Part shown: positions 17,164 to 26,402 of the stretch, one piece after another
Layout: each line of letters begins with the position of its first letter
Numbering within the stretch: position 1 is the stretch's first letter
Source: Candidatus Poribacteria bacterium
GTDB taxonomy: Bacteria > Poribacteria > WGA-4E > WGA-3G
Length of the DNA stretch: 64,000 nt
Direction of reading: 5' to 3'
Assembly: GCA_022825825.1 (NCBI GenBank)
Contig: JAJDWA010000042.1
Span: forward strand, 1 to 64,000
Made by a program: the position numbers and the translations under genes
The notes under the pieces: generated by a model
Seen by the model: the letters and a program-made list of their open reading frames with translations, nothing else
Told to the model about the DNA's origin: nothing
The model's database searches: none

Positions 17164-19851
17164 CTACTTTAGAATGACGAGTCGTCGTGTCTGCTGGAAA
17201 GAGGGTGTCGTTAACTGATAAAAATAGACACCACTCGCAACGCTTTCACCTAAACTATTCTTTCCATCCCAATAGGCAGCACGTTCCCGACTATTGTAGA
17301 AACCAGCAGCTTGATGACCAAGCGAAAGTGTGCGAATTACCTTACCAGTTGTATCATAAATGGATACCGATACAGCACTATCTTCCGAGAGTTGATACGG
17401 AATCCACGTTTCTGGGTTGAACGGGTTCGGGTAATTCTGCAACAGTTGACTCTGCATCGGTTGACCGATGTTATCAAGATTGACAGATAATAGTGCGTTA
17501 GCCAAATTCTCAGGGGTTACTTTAATATTGAGGGTTTGTGATTCAACATTGCCACCTGGACCGATGACGCGTAATTCAATCACGTCACCAACTTGGACAA
17601 CGCTCCGCCGTGCTAAGTCAGCAGTTGCAGCAGCGAAGTAATTACCTTGCACTTGGGCGGTTATCACGCTGTTTGTTCTCAGGTTACGAACGATGACCTG
17701 GTAGCCGTCAAACGCTGGTTTCCCTTCCAACTGCCCACTGACAATGAATGCCCATGCTTCTTGCGGCATCTTCGTAGATATGGTGGGTGCAGCAGCCGTT
17801 TGATCTGTCCACCGTGATCCGATGAAAGCAAAGTTGCGAGTTTGCGGGACATTGACAATATAGCCTTGTCCACCTTCAATGGTGAATCCATCGTTGGGCG
17901 CGCTCGGTGTCCAACCGATGAACTGTTGATTTTTGGCATCAAGGGCTATCACCATTGTTGCTCCCGCCATCCCCGCAAGTGATTTTGCAGTCATCGGTTT
18001 CGGTGATGCCAACGGCACAGAAAGCATGTTCAAACCTTTCGTCAACGTAACGTTAAATATGTTACCGAAATGGTCACTTACTGCCTGGGTAGTAGGTCTT
18101 GCGATAAACCCGTGTGTGCGTCCGTCTGCGGATTCATAGTTCCCGACGATAGAACCGTCTTGATTGATATTCCAGCCCTCCGTGCTAACGCTACCCGGAA
18201 ACTCCAAGCTTTGTAACCCGTGCTGAAGTGATCCGACAGCAGTGCGCGGGATATCACCTATCAATTTGGCTCGCGCGATAACAATCCCGGCATCGTTGAC
18301 ACCAGGAAGAAAAAAGTATTCAAACTGTGCGGCGTGTGGCAGTTCAACGGATATAAATCTGCCATCTGGGTTACGTATGTATGGATAAAATACACCTTGG
18401 GCATCAACGAAGCTGCCGATGACACTGCCTGACGCGTTCGCAAAATCGGCATAAGTTTCTGATGCTTCGGGGTGCTCAATGATTAGGTCCCCTGAAAACC
18501 CGCGGCGAACACCAGAAGCATCTATAAAATTACCCGTCAGGGCACCTGTCGCATCACTGATACCATATATCTCTGTTTCAACGGCATCCGGAAAATTGTA
18601 TTCCCGCAACTCACCATTTTCCAAGATGACACCATGATAAAGACCCTCGCTATCCTCGTAGTGTCCGGCAGCTGTCTCATTGTTGCCAAGTGCGTAGAAA
18701 TAAGTGTTCTTTGAACCCGGGAAATCATAGGTCGTAAAAACGCCATCAATGAGCGTCCAACCGACGGTTTTTTCACCATCAGCACTCCGGGTGTTGCCAG
18801 CGTAATCCTCAAAGTCACTACTTGCGGTCAATGCTAAGAAGTCGATCCCCGGAACATCAATGGTTTCAAAAGTATAGTAGGCGAAGACAGGTGGGACAAC
18901 GGGTTGATTCTCGACGGGTGCAGCAGGATCGCCTACAGGTCTTGCGATAAAACCGTGTCTGCGTCCATCTGCTGTGTCATAGTGTCCGACGACAGAGCCG
19001 TCCTGATTGATATTATAGCCCTCGGTGCTAACGCTGCCCGGGAATTTAAGCTCCTGTAGTCCCTCCGGGAATAGACCGACATAAGTGCGTGGGAGTCCAT
19101 CTAACAGTTTGTCTCGGGCAACAACAACCCTTGCATCGTTGATACCGTGGACAAAAAAGTATTCTTGTTCTCCTTCCGTTGTAAGGTTAAGAGATACAAA
19201 GCCACCATCCGGGACACGCACATAACCATGATATATGCCATCAGCATCTACGTAACTACCTACCATACCACCTTCCGTGTTTACAAAATCGGCGTAGGTT
19301 TCCAATGCTCCAGGGAATTCAACGATTATGTCTCCTGAAAATCCGCGGCGAACCCCAGAAGCGTCTATAAAATTACCCGTCAGAGCACCCGTTGTATCAC
19401 TGATACCGAATATCTCTGTTTGGACAGCATTGGGGAAATCGTATTGACGCAGTTCACCATTTTCTAACACAACACCGTGATAAAGCCCCTCGCTGTCTTG
19501 GTAATGCCCCGCAGCGTTGCCATTGTTACCTAACGCATAGAAATACGTTTTCTGTGAACCGGGATAATCGTAGGTGGTAAACACACCATCAATGAGTGTA
19601 AAAGCGATCTCTTTTTGACCGTCAGCACTCCGCGTGTAGCCGGCGTAATCTTCAAAATCAGAACTCGCTGTTACTGCTAAAAACTCGACGCCCGGCACCT
19701 CAATTGTCTCAAATGTATAGTTAACATTCGCGGGGGCGACAACAGGTTCATCGCCGACTTGTGCAGCGGTGTTCATTAGGAAAAAGGAATTGAGACATAT
19801 AAACAACGTAAACGTGTAAAACAAAAAATTGGTTTTAATATGAGTGGACAT
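17164..19851 (-). CDS. Secreted HAF-repeat protein with two repeat blocks and C-terminal sorting domain
   Basis: The 895-residue protein has a signal peptide (about 1-30), two HAF blocks of roughly 280 residues (about 44-325 and 335-615), each opening with YTFETI(E/D)VPG and closing with GRRHGFIARP or GRTHGFIARP, then the shared middle domain and a FlgD/T9SS-type tail ending RRLVILK. The blocks are very similar to one another and to those in the flanking genes, including TGNFIDASGVRRGFSGD. GAGGA lies about nine bases before the ATG. The extracellular location is inferred from the signal and tail; no ligand or enzyme activity is evident. It probably arose from a one-block ancestor by internal duplication. 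Confidence 0.82.
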   Translation of the reverse strand: MSTHIKTNFLFYTFTLFICLNSFFLMNTAAQVGDEPVVAPANVNYTFETIEVPGVEFLAVTASSDFEDYAGYTRSADGQKEIAFTLIDGVFTTYDYPGSQKTYFYALGNNGNAAGHYQDSEGLYHGVVLENGELRQYDFPNAVQTEIFGISDTTGALTGNFIDASGVRRGFSGDIIVEFPGALETYADFVNTEGGMVGSYVDADGIYHGYVRVPDGGFVSLNLTTEGEQEYFFVHGINDARVVVARDKLLDGLPRTYVGLFPEGLQELKFPGSVSTEGYNINQDGSVVGHYDTADGRRHGFIARPVGDPAAPVENQPVVPPVFAYYTFETIDVPGIDFLALTASSDFEDYAGNTRSADGEKTVGWTLIDGVFTTYDFPGSKNTYFYALGNNETAAGHYEDSEGLYHGVILENGELREYNFPDAVETEIYGISDATGALTGNFIDASGVRRGFSGDLIIEHPEASETYADFANASGSVIGSFVDAQGVFYPYIRNPDGRFISVELPHAAQFEYFFLPGVNDAGIVIARAKLIGDIPRTAVGSLQHGLQSLEFPGSVSTEGWNINQDGSIVGNYESADGRTHGFIARPTTQAVSDHFGNIFNVTLTKGLNMLSVPLASPKPMTAKSLAGMAGATMVIALDAKNQQFIGWTPSAPNDGFTIEGGQGYIVNVPQTRNFAFIGSRWTDQTAAAPTISTKMPQEAWAFIVSGQLEGKPAFDGYQVIVRNLRTNSVITAQVQGNYFAAATADLARRSVVQVGDVIELRVIGPGGNVESQTLNIKVTPENLANALLSVNLDNIGQPMQSQLLQNYPNPFNPETWIPYQLSEDSAVSVSIYDTTGKVIRTLSLGHQAAGFYNSRERAAYWDGKNSLGESVASGVYFYQLTTPSFQQTRRLVILK

Positions 19852-19881
19852 AACAGATATTCCTCAGAAAATAATATAATT

Positions 19882-20122
19882 TATAGTAAAGCATATAATT
19901 ATTTGGACATTTTGTAGCACAAACTAAATGAAGATTAATTTATTAATTCGGTAATTTTGGAGGAAACTCCAATGCGGTTAGGAAACCGCATCTACCGGGT
20001 TTGGGAAAAATAAATATTACCGAAATATTTTCTTAATCTTCATACAGTTTGTGCTACAAAACCCCGGTAGGTTCGGTTTCCTAACCGAACATAATGTCCA
20101 ATTAATTCTAAAGTCTACTATA
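19882..20122. mobile_element. MITE-like element, copy B (241 bp), with nested palindrome
   Basis: The left end begins TATAGTAAAGC and reaches TTGGACATT; the right end on the other strand begins TATAGTAGAC and reaches TTGGACATT. A second inverted pair lies inside: TTTGTAGCACAAACT then GAAGATTAA at about 19911-19940, and their complements near 20034-20060. In the right arm about 29 bp holding GGTTCGGTTTCCTAACCGAAC separate the outer and inner repeats; this block is absent from the left arm. Another palindrome (GCGGTTAGGAAACCGC) occupies the centre. The element fills most of the gap between the HAF paralogues. Confidence 0.7.
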
Positions 20123-20125
20123 ACA

Positions 20126-20162
20126 GCGTGTCACAGTTACACCGATAGCACAACTGTGACGC
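20126..20162. terminator. Hairpin after the three-block HAF gene
   Basis: GTCACAGTT at 20130-20138 pairs with AACTGTGAC at 20152-20160, flanked by GCGT and GC. It matches the hairpin at 17101-17144 in sequence and position relative to the gene end. It abuts the right end of MITE copy B. Confidence 0.45.
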
Positions 20163-20190
20163 CTATAAGTTCTATAGGGGTGGGTGAACC

Positions 20191-20305
20191 CTACTTTAGA
20201 ATGACGAGTCGTCGTGTCTGCTGGAAAGAGGGTGTCGTTAACTGGTAAAAATAGACACCACTCGCAACACGTTCCCCTAACGCATTTCGTCCATCCCAAT
20301 AGGCA
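20191..20305 (-). pseudogene. Detached C-terminal tail of the three-block HAF protein after a 1-base deletion
   Basis: Read on the minus strand, the frame beginning AYWDGRNALGERVASGV and ending TRRLVILK to a TAG at 20191-20193 is the intact end of the sorting domain. It is out of frame with the main gene: the paralogue at 17164 reads AGGCAGCACGTTC (plus strand) where this copy reads AGGCACACGTTC near 20301-20311. One missing G explains the shift. The tail itself shows no further damage. Confidence 0.8.
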
Positions 20306-23300
20306 CACGTTCCCGACTATTGTAGAAACCAGCAGCTTGATGACCGAGCGAAAGTGTCCGAACCAACTTACCAGTCGCGTCATAAATAGATACCGATACA
20401 GCACTGTCCTGCGAGAGTTGATACGGAATCCACGTCTCCGGGTTAAACGGATTCGGATAGTTCTGCAACAACTGATCCTGTAACGGTTTACCAATGCTAT
20501 CAAACTTGACAGATAATAGTGCGTTAGCCAAGTTCTCAGGGGTTACTTTAATATTGAGGGTTTGTGATTCAACATTGCCACCTGGACCGATGACACGTAA
20601 TTCAATCACGTCTCCAACTTGGACAACGCTCCGCCGTGCTAAGTCAGCAGTCGCAGCAGCGAAGTAATCACCTTGTACCGAGGCAGTTATCACGCTGTTT
20701 GTTCTCATGTTACGAACTACCACCCGATAGCCGTCAAACGTTGGGGGACCTTCTAACTGCCCACTGACAACGAATGCCCACGCTTCTTGCGGCATCTTCG
20801 TAGATATGGCGGGTGCTGCAGCGGCCTCCGTTTGATTTGTCCACCGTGATCCGACAAAGGCAAAGTTGCGAGTTTGTGGAACATTGACGATATAGCCTTG
20901 TCCCCCTTCAATGGTGAATCCATCGTTGGGTGCGCTCGGTGTCCAACCTACGAAACGTTGATTTTCAGCATCAAGGGCTATCACCATTGTCGCCCCTGCC
21001 ATCCCCGCAAGTGATTTTGCAGTCATCGGTTTCGGTGATGCCAACGGCACAGAAAGCATGTTCAAACCTTTCGTCAACGTAACATTGAAGACGTTACCAA
21101 AATAATCGCTTTCTGTCTTGGCAGCGGGCCTTGCGATAAATCCGTGTCTGCGTCCGTCCGCTGAGTCATAGTGCCCGACGATAGAACCGTCCTGATTTAT
21201 ATTCCACCCCTCCGTGCTAACGCTACCCGGAAACCGCAATTCATATCGTCCGGTGAATGTGCCGACATAAGTACGCGGAACATTATCTATCGCTTTGGCT
21301 CGGCCGACGTAAACCCCCGCATCATTGATACCGTGCACAAAAAGGTACTCCAGTTCGGACGCGCTTGGAAAGTCGAAGGAGGTAAACCTGCCATCCGGGG
21401 TACGTACATAAGCATGATATAGCCCTTCAGCATCTATGTAGCTGCCCACAAGACGGCCCGCACTCACAAAATCGGCATAAGTCTCTAATGCTCCGGGAAA
21501 CTCTATTACTATATCCCCTGTGAATCCACGGCGAATGCCAGCAGCATCAATGAAATTACCTGTTAATGCTCCCGTAGCATCACTAATACCGTAGAGGAAA
21601 GTTTGAGTGGCACCCGGAAAGTCGTATTGCCGCAACTCGCCATTTTCTAAGACGACCCCATGGTACAGACCATCGCTATCCTGGTAGTGTCCGGCAGCTT
21701 GTCCATTATTACCGAGCGCATAGAAACGAGTCTCCTGTGAGCCGGGAAAATCATACGTCGTAAAAACGCCATCAATCAGCGTCCAACCGACTATTTTTTT
21801 ATCATCAGCACCTCGCGTGTTCCCTGCGTAATCCCCAAAGTCGCTGCTCGCCGTTAACTCTAAAAAGTGGACACCGGGAACATTAATACTTTCAAACGTG
21901 TAGTTGAAGTCGGTGGGAACGGTAGGTTGTGGAGTAGTGTCCGGTGCGGGTCTTGCGATAAATCCGTGTCTGCGTCCATCCGCTGTGTCATAGTGCCCGA
22001 CGACAGAACCGTCCTGATTAATATTCCACCCCTCCGTGCTAACGCTACCCGGAAACTGCAACTCCTGTCGCTTACGGAGTGTGCCGACATAAGTACGCGG
22101 GATATCATCTACTATCTTGGATTGGGCAACATAAACGCCTGCATCATTGATACCTGGGATAAAAAAGTATTCCAGATCGGATGTTCTTGGAAGGTCGAAA
22201 GACGTAAACCTGCCATCCGGAGCACGTACGTATCCATGATATTTTCCTTCTGCATCTACATAGCTGCCCATGATACGGCCTGTTGCGTTCACAAAATAGG
22301 CGTAAGTTGCCGATGCACCAGGGAACTCAACTATTGTATCCCTTGAGAATCCGCGGCGAACACCAGCAGCATCTATAAAATTACCTGTTAGTGCGCCTGT
22401 CGCATCACTAATACCGTATATCTCCGTTTGGACAGCATCAGGAAAATCGTATTGCCGCAACACGCCATTTTCTAACACGACACCGTGGTATAGCCCATCA
22501 CTATCTTGGTAGTGGCCGGCAGCTTGCCCATTATTACCGAGCGCATAGAAATGAGTTTTCTGTGAGCCGGGAAAATCATACGCCGTAAAAACGCCATCAA
22601 TCAGCGTCCAGCCAACCTCTTTTTCACTATCAGCACTCCGTGTGTAGCCGGCGTAATCCCCAAAGTCACTACTCGCTGTCAACGATAAAAAATGGACACC
22701 GGAAACGTCAATAGTTTCAAAAGTCCAGTTGGAGTCGGTGGGTGTGGGAACAGGTTCATCAACAACTGGTGGAGTGGTATCCGGTGCGGGCCTGGCGATA
22801 AACCCGTGTCTACGCCCATCCGCTGATACATAGTTTCCGACGACAGAGCCGTCCTGATTGATATTCCAACCCTCTGTGCTAACGCTACCCGGAAACTGCA
22901 ACTCCTGTAGTCCGTGCTGAAGTGAGCCGACATAAGTGCGCGGGACATCTTCCACTGCTTTGGCTCTGCCAACAAGAGTTCCTACATCGTTGATACCATG
23001 CACAAAAAAGTATTCAAACTTTGCTGCATTTGGAAGGTCGAGAGAAACAAATCTGCCAGCCGCTGTGCGCATGTATGGATGATATACACCGTCGGCATCT
23101 ACATAGCTACCCACCATACGACCACTTGCGTTTATGAAATCCGCATAAGTTGCTGAAGCCTCGGGTGCTTCAACAATTGTTTCTCCTGAAAATCCACGGC
23201 GAACACCAGAAGCATCTATAAAATTACCCGTTAGTGCGCCTGTCGCATCACTGATACCGTATATTTCCGTTTGGACGGCACCCGGAAAATCGTATTGCCG

Positions 23301-23702
23301 CAACTCACCATTTTCTAACACGACACCGTGGTGCATACCATTGCTATCCTCGTAGTGTCCGGCAGCCTGTCCATTATTACCGAGCGCATAAAAATGAGTT
23401 TTCTGTGAGCCGGGGAAATCATACGTCGTGAAAACACCATCAATCAGCGTCCAAGCGACTTCTTTTTTGCCATCAGCACTTCGCGTGTAACCTGCGTAAT
23501 CCTCAAAGTCACTACTCGCCGTCACCGCTAAAAAATCCACGCCGGGGACATCAAGCGTCTCAAACGTATAGTTGTCACTGGCGAGTGCAGTAACGGGTGC
23601 AATGTTGCCTTGTGCAGCAGTATCCCTTAGGAAAAAGGAATTGAGGCACATGAACAACGTAAACATATAAAACAAAAAACTGGTTCTAATCTGTGTAGAC
23701 AT
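20277..23702 (-). CDS. Secreted HAF-repeat protein with three repeat blocks; sorting domain cut by a frameshift
   Basis: The protein has 1141 residues: signal peptide (about 1-31), three HAF blocks (about 42-320, 335-610 and 625-900) each opening with a F-E-(T/S)-(L/I)-(D/N)-V(P/S)GV motif and closing with GRRHGFIARPA, then the shared middle domain. The C-terminal module starts normally (LLQNYPNPFNPETWIPYQL, GFYNSRER) but then reads VPIGMDEMR and stops, because one base is missing relative to the paralogue. About 33 residues of the sorting domain are lost from this frame. GGGAG lies seven bases before the ATG. The defect may be real, phase-variable or an assembly error. Without the tail, surface attachment or export would be expected to fail. 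Confidence 0.8.
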   Translation of the reverse strand: MSTQIRTSFLFYMFTLFMCLNSFFLRDTAAQGNIAPVTALASDNYTFETLDVPGVDFLAVTASSDFEDYAGYTRSADGKKEVAWTLIDGVFTTYDFPGSQKTHFYALGNNGQAAGHYEDSNGMHHGVVLENGELRQYDFPGAVQTEIYGISDATGALTGNFIDASGVRRGFSGETIVEAPEASATYADFINASGRMVGSYVDADGVYHPYMRTAAGRFVSLDLPNAAKFEYFFVHGINDVGTLVGRAKAVEDVPRTYVGSLQHGLQELQFPGSVSTEGWNINQDGSVVGNYVSADGRRHGFIARPAPDTTPPVVDEPVPTPTDSNWTFETIDVSGVHFLSLTASSDFGDYAGYTRSADSEKEVGWTLIDGVFTAYDFPGSQKTHFYALGNNGQAAGHYQDSDGLYHGVVLENGVLRQYDFPDAVQTEIYGISDATGALTGNFIDAAGVRRGFSRDTIVEFPGASATYAYFVNATGRIMGSYVDAEGKYHGYVRAPDGRFTSFDLPRTSDLEYFFIPGINDAGVYVAQSKIVDDIPRTYVGTLRKRQELQFPGSVSTEGWNINQDGSVVGHYDTADGRRHGFIARPAPDTTPQPTVPTDFNYTFESINVPGVHFLELTASSDFGDYAGNTRGADDKKIVGWTLIDGVFTTYDFPGSQETRFYALGNNGQAAGHYQDSDGLYHGVVLENGELRQYDFPGATQTFLYGISDATGALTGNFIDAAGIRRGFTGDIVIEFPGALETYADFVSAGRLVGSYIDAEGLYHAYVRTPDGRFTSFDFPSASELEYLFVHGINDAGVYVGRAKAIDNVPRTYVGTFTGRYELRFPGSVSTEGWNINQDGSIVGHYDSADGRRHGFIARPAAKTESDYFGNVFNVTLTKGLNMLSVPLASPKPMTAKSLAGMAGATMVIALDAENQRFVGWTPSAPNDGFTIEGGQGYIVNVPQTRNFAFVGSRWTNQTEAAAAPAISTKMPQEAWAFVVSGQLEGPPTFDGYRVVVRNMRTNSVITASVQGDYFAAATADLARRSVVQVGDVIELRVIGPGGNVESQTLNIKVTPENLANALLSVKFDSIGKPLQDQLLQNYPNPFNPETWIPYQLSQDSAVSVSIYDATGKLVRTLSLGHQAAGFYNSRERVPIGMDEMR

Positions 23703-23933
23703 AACGAAACTCCCTTTAATTATGTTCTCTAAGGATCAAAAGTAATATTTCGGATACCCGTTCTGAGGGACAATGCTTGTAGTTGAAGTATTGCAAGTTT
23801 GCATTCAGCCATAAAGTAAAATCGAGGATTGGGTATCCTGACACATCCGGATTTTTTATAAAGTATATAACATTTCCGAAAAAAAGGCACGAAAAATCTC
23901 ATCTATTCTCTTGCCTGTACGGCGGTGTGAAAA

Positions 23934-24938
23934 TTATTCATCCCAGGGTAGTGGTACGCCAAGACGTTCACTTGCAGCACGTGCTGACGACTGTTCCATT
24001 TCACCGTAACGGATACCTTCACGGCGATGCAGCTCTGTCCGTTCAACTTCGATTGCACCAGGTAGTAGGGCTTGATCGGTCCCTGGCAGCGGTTCGTAAG
24101 TTTCGCGGACATCACGCACCAACCGATCAACTTCAGCATGGAAAACATCAGGTGGCACAACAGATTCAATATGTATAGCGAGTACCATACCGCCATGGCG
24201 TGCACCACTCCATTTTGCAGTGTCTTCTGGCGGCGGTTCAGTAAAACCTGTCAAAGCACCACCGAGTAGGCATGCCACTGCAGTATAACCGATGCTCTTA
24301 AAGAATGCTGCGGGAATAATAGAAAGTAGTTCATCAAATTCCGGACCGCGTTGGTAATCAGCCATAATACAAGTTGCCGCGTCAAGCACAACTGGAGGCT
24401 CATCGCCAGAAGGTATTGCAAAGCAGATAGGGGGGTTACCGTAGTAACCAAGTTGAGGTTTTGTATCTCTATTTCCAGCATTGCCGTGGTTTTGATACCC
24501 CTGTACCGAAAAGCCGACACAACCCGATTCGTTACATAAGCGTGCATAATGTCCTGCTGAACCGTAATGTCCGATGTAACGGACGAGTCCCATGCCGATG
24601 CCTACCTCTTTCGCCTTGACGATGGCACGTTCAGTAGCACGTACCATCGGAAGGTAGCCGAGTGTACCGTTGCCATCAAGCACAACGGTTGTGGGTGTTT
24701 CATGGATAACGCGGACATTCGGGTTAGGATTAAGACTTCCGTTTTCAAAGCCACCACAGTAGCCGCTAAGCGTTCGGGTGCCGTGGCTACGTACACCACG
24801 CAAATCGGAATTCACAAGCAGACGACTGATAAGTGAAGCGTGCTCGTGTGTGATACCTGCTTTTTCAAAACAGGCAGTGCTGAAATTGAGAAGACGTTCT
24901 TCGTCAACTTGGATAAACTCTTCTGGTGGTCTATTCAT
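23934..24938 (-). CDS. Ldh2/malate-lactate dehydrogenase family NAD(P)-dependent oxidoreductase
   Basis: The 334-residue protein matches the Ldh_2 family (malate, ureidoglycolate, 2,3-diketogulonate and pyrroline-2-carboxylate reductases): LLVNSDLRGVRSHGTRTLSGY near the N-terminus (R48/H52-type substrate residues), DGNGTLGYLPMVRA, and HYGSAGHYARL, the nicotinamide and catalytic His region. It reduces or oxidises a 2-keto/2-hydroxy acid in the cytosol. The exact substrate is not readable. The ATG at 24938 has AGGAG five bases upstream; an earlier in-frame ATG at 25016 would run into the binding-protein gene. It follows that gene after 43 bases and is probably co-transcribed with it. Confidence 0.85.
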   Translation of the reverse strand: MNRPPEEFIQVDEERLLNFSTACFEKAGITHEHASLISRLLVNSDLRGVRSHGTRTLSGYCGGFENGSLNPNPNVRVIHETPTTVVLDGNGTLGYLPMVRATERAIVKAKEVGIGMGLVRYIGHYGSAGHYARLCNESGCVGFSVQGYQNHGNAGNRDTKPQLGYYGNPPICFAIPSGDEPPVVLDAATCIMADYQRGPEFDELLSIIPAAFFKSIGYTAVACLLGGALTGFTEPPPEDTAKWSGARHGGMVLAIHIESVVPPDVFHAEVDRLVRDVRETYEPLPGTDQALLPGAIEVERTELHRREGIRYGEMEQSSARAASERLGVPLPWDE

Positions 24939-24981
24939 ATTTACTCCTATTTTGTTTTGATACCAGCATTCAAAGCATGTT

Positions 24982-26136
24982 TTAAGGATCAATCTGCTGA
25001 TAAAACTGCTTTTCACCGTTTTTAATAGTGAAAATCACAGCGCTTTTGGTCGGTTGGCGGTTCTCATTATAACTGGCGATGCTTGTCGCTCCAACATAAT
25101 TTTCGGTGGCAGCAAGTTGCATCCGTATTACGTCTGGATCTAAACTGCCCGCGCGTTCTATCGCCTCAAAAAGCAATTTGACTGCATCATAACTTACAGC
25201 GACACCGCCAGTGGGCGTGGATTCATAGATAGACATGTAAGTATCAACAAAAGCGCGCGCATTCGGTTCATTTGTGTCGGGTGAAAAGTGTCCACTGAAA
25301 TAACTACCTTCTATTTCAGCATTTTCGTCGTCAAATAGCAGTTGACTGTCCCATGTATCGGCACCAAGGAAAACTGTCGGTTCACCAGCGGCGTTTTGCA
25401 GCGGAATTGCTCGTGCCTGCTGTGTAATATCCGCAACGTCTTGAACAAAACCAGCTATGAAAAGCACATCCGGCTGCATTTCAGCAATTTGTGTTAACTG
25501 TTCATTGAAATCGGTTGTGCCAACTTCAAAGGACGCCCGTGCAACCACATTTCCACCAAGTGAGGTAAAATTAGAGGCAAAAAACTCGGAAATTCCTTCT
25601 GTATAGAGGTCACCGCTTCGTGTTATGACGGCAGCGGTTGAAATACCGAGCTCCATTTTCGCAAATTGTGCCATCACAGCACCTTGAAAACTATCCGTGA
25701 AGGATGCCATAAACACAAAATCACCAGCTTGTGTGACATTTGGATTTGTTGCGGTTGTGGTTACCATCGGTATCCGATGGTTTTGCGCGACTGGACCTAC
25801 CACAGCAGCGTGAGAAGAACGGTTCGGTCCGATTAGAGCAACGATTTCATCCTCAACAATCATCGACTCAGCGAGTTGAACAGAGACTTCTGGTATCGCT
25901 TCCGTGTTAATATGACCAATCAATTCGACAGGCATACCGAATAGTCCGCCTTGTTGGTTAATTTCTGTTACCGCCATCTCTGCACCGTACGGATAGGTGA
26001 TACGCTGCCCAGCAACGATAAAACCGATTTTCACAGTCGGTTCTGGCGTAGGTGCAAGAACCTTTTTGACGTTATCACATCCTATAAATGTTAACACTAA
26101 CAAACTCAAGCAAATTGTTGCTATAAATTTCTGCAT
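24982..26136 (-). CDS. ABC transporter substrate-binding lipoprotein, Leu/Ile/Val family
   Basis: A lipoprotein signal ends in LTFIGC, placing the lipid on Cys20. The mature part follows the Peripla_BP_6 pattern: TVKIGFIVAGQRITYPYGAEMA, ALIGPNRSSHAAVVGPVAQN, TTTATNPNVTQAGDF. It is a paralogue of the protein at 2022-3194, and like it has no transporter genes nearby. It precedes the Ldh2-family dehydrogenase, suggesting that a keto or hydroxy acid or an amino acid could be the ligand, but that is only positional inference. AAGGAG lies about seven bases before the ATG, and a perfect 24-bp palindrome lies about 20 bases further upstream. Confidence 0.85.
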   Translation of the reverse strand: MQKFIATICLSLLVLTFIGCDNVKKVLAPTPEPTVKIGFIVAGQRITYPYGAEMAVTEINQQGGLFGMPVELIGHINTEAIPEVSVQLAESMIVEDEIVALIGPNRSSHAAVVGPVAQNHRIPMVTTTATNPNVTQAGDFVFMASFTDSFQGAVMAQFAKMELGISTAAVITRSGDLYTEGISEFFASNFTSLGGNVVARASFEVGTTDFNEQLTQIAEMQPDVLFIAGFVQDVADITQQARAIPLQNAAGEPTVFLGADTWDSQLLFDDENAEIEGSYFSGHFSPDTNEPNARAFVDTYMSIYESTPTGGVAVSYDAVKLLFEAIERAGSLDPDVIRMQLAATENYVGATSIASYNENRQPTKSAVIFTIKNGEKQFYQQIDP

Positions 26137-26156
26137 ATAAAGCTCCTTTGTTACGG

Positions 26157-26180
26157 CATAGGAGTATGCATACTCCTATG
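26157..26180. promoter_or_regulatory. 24-bp perfect palindrome upstream of the binding-protein gene (possible operator)
   Basis: CATAGGAGTATG and its exact complement CATACTCCTATG abut with no loop. The site is 20 bases upstream of the ATG at 26136, overlapping the expected 5' leader. Loop-free perfect symmetry is more typical of a dimeric repressor site than of a terminator, but a small hairpin repeat is possible. Confidence 0.4.
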
Positions 26181-26267
26181 CTAATGTAAAAATACCTTTT
26201 CTTAGTTTCAGATTTCTGTTAAAATGAAAAAACTTATGCTGATGGCATTGCCTATCTTGTTGTTCTT

Positions 26268-26402
26268 TATAGTCAATTATGTAAATAAGTGGACATATCT
26301 TCTGTAGGAGCGATCTCCGAATCGCGACCAAACCAATAATAGTCGGGAATCGGAGTTCCCTCCTACAGTTCAGATGTCCAGTTAATTGTAGAATCCACTA
26401 TA
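26268..26402. mobile_element. MITE-like element, copy C (135 bp)
   Basis: The left end begins TATAGTCAATTATG and reaches GTGGACAT; the right end on the other strand begins TATAGTGGATTC and reaches CTGGACAT. The core is a hairpin with GTAGGAG and CTCCTAC arms. The outer bases TTTATAGT and ACTATAAA suggest insertion at a TA dinucleotide. It occupies the 387-bp gap between divergent genes; nothing else recognisable lies there apart from the palindrome at 26157-26180. Confidence 0.65.

Noticed and set aside
23703..23933. GGATACCC and GGGTATCC inverted pair in the gap after the Ldh2 gene
   Set aside because: Arms of eight bases about 70 bases apart are expected by chance; no other structure is evident in the gap.
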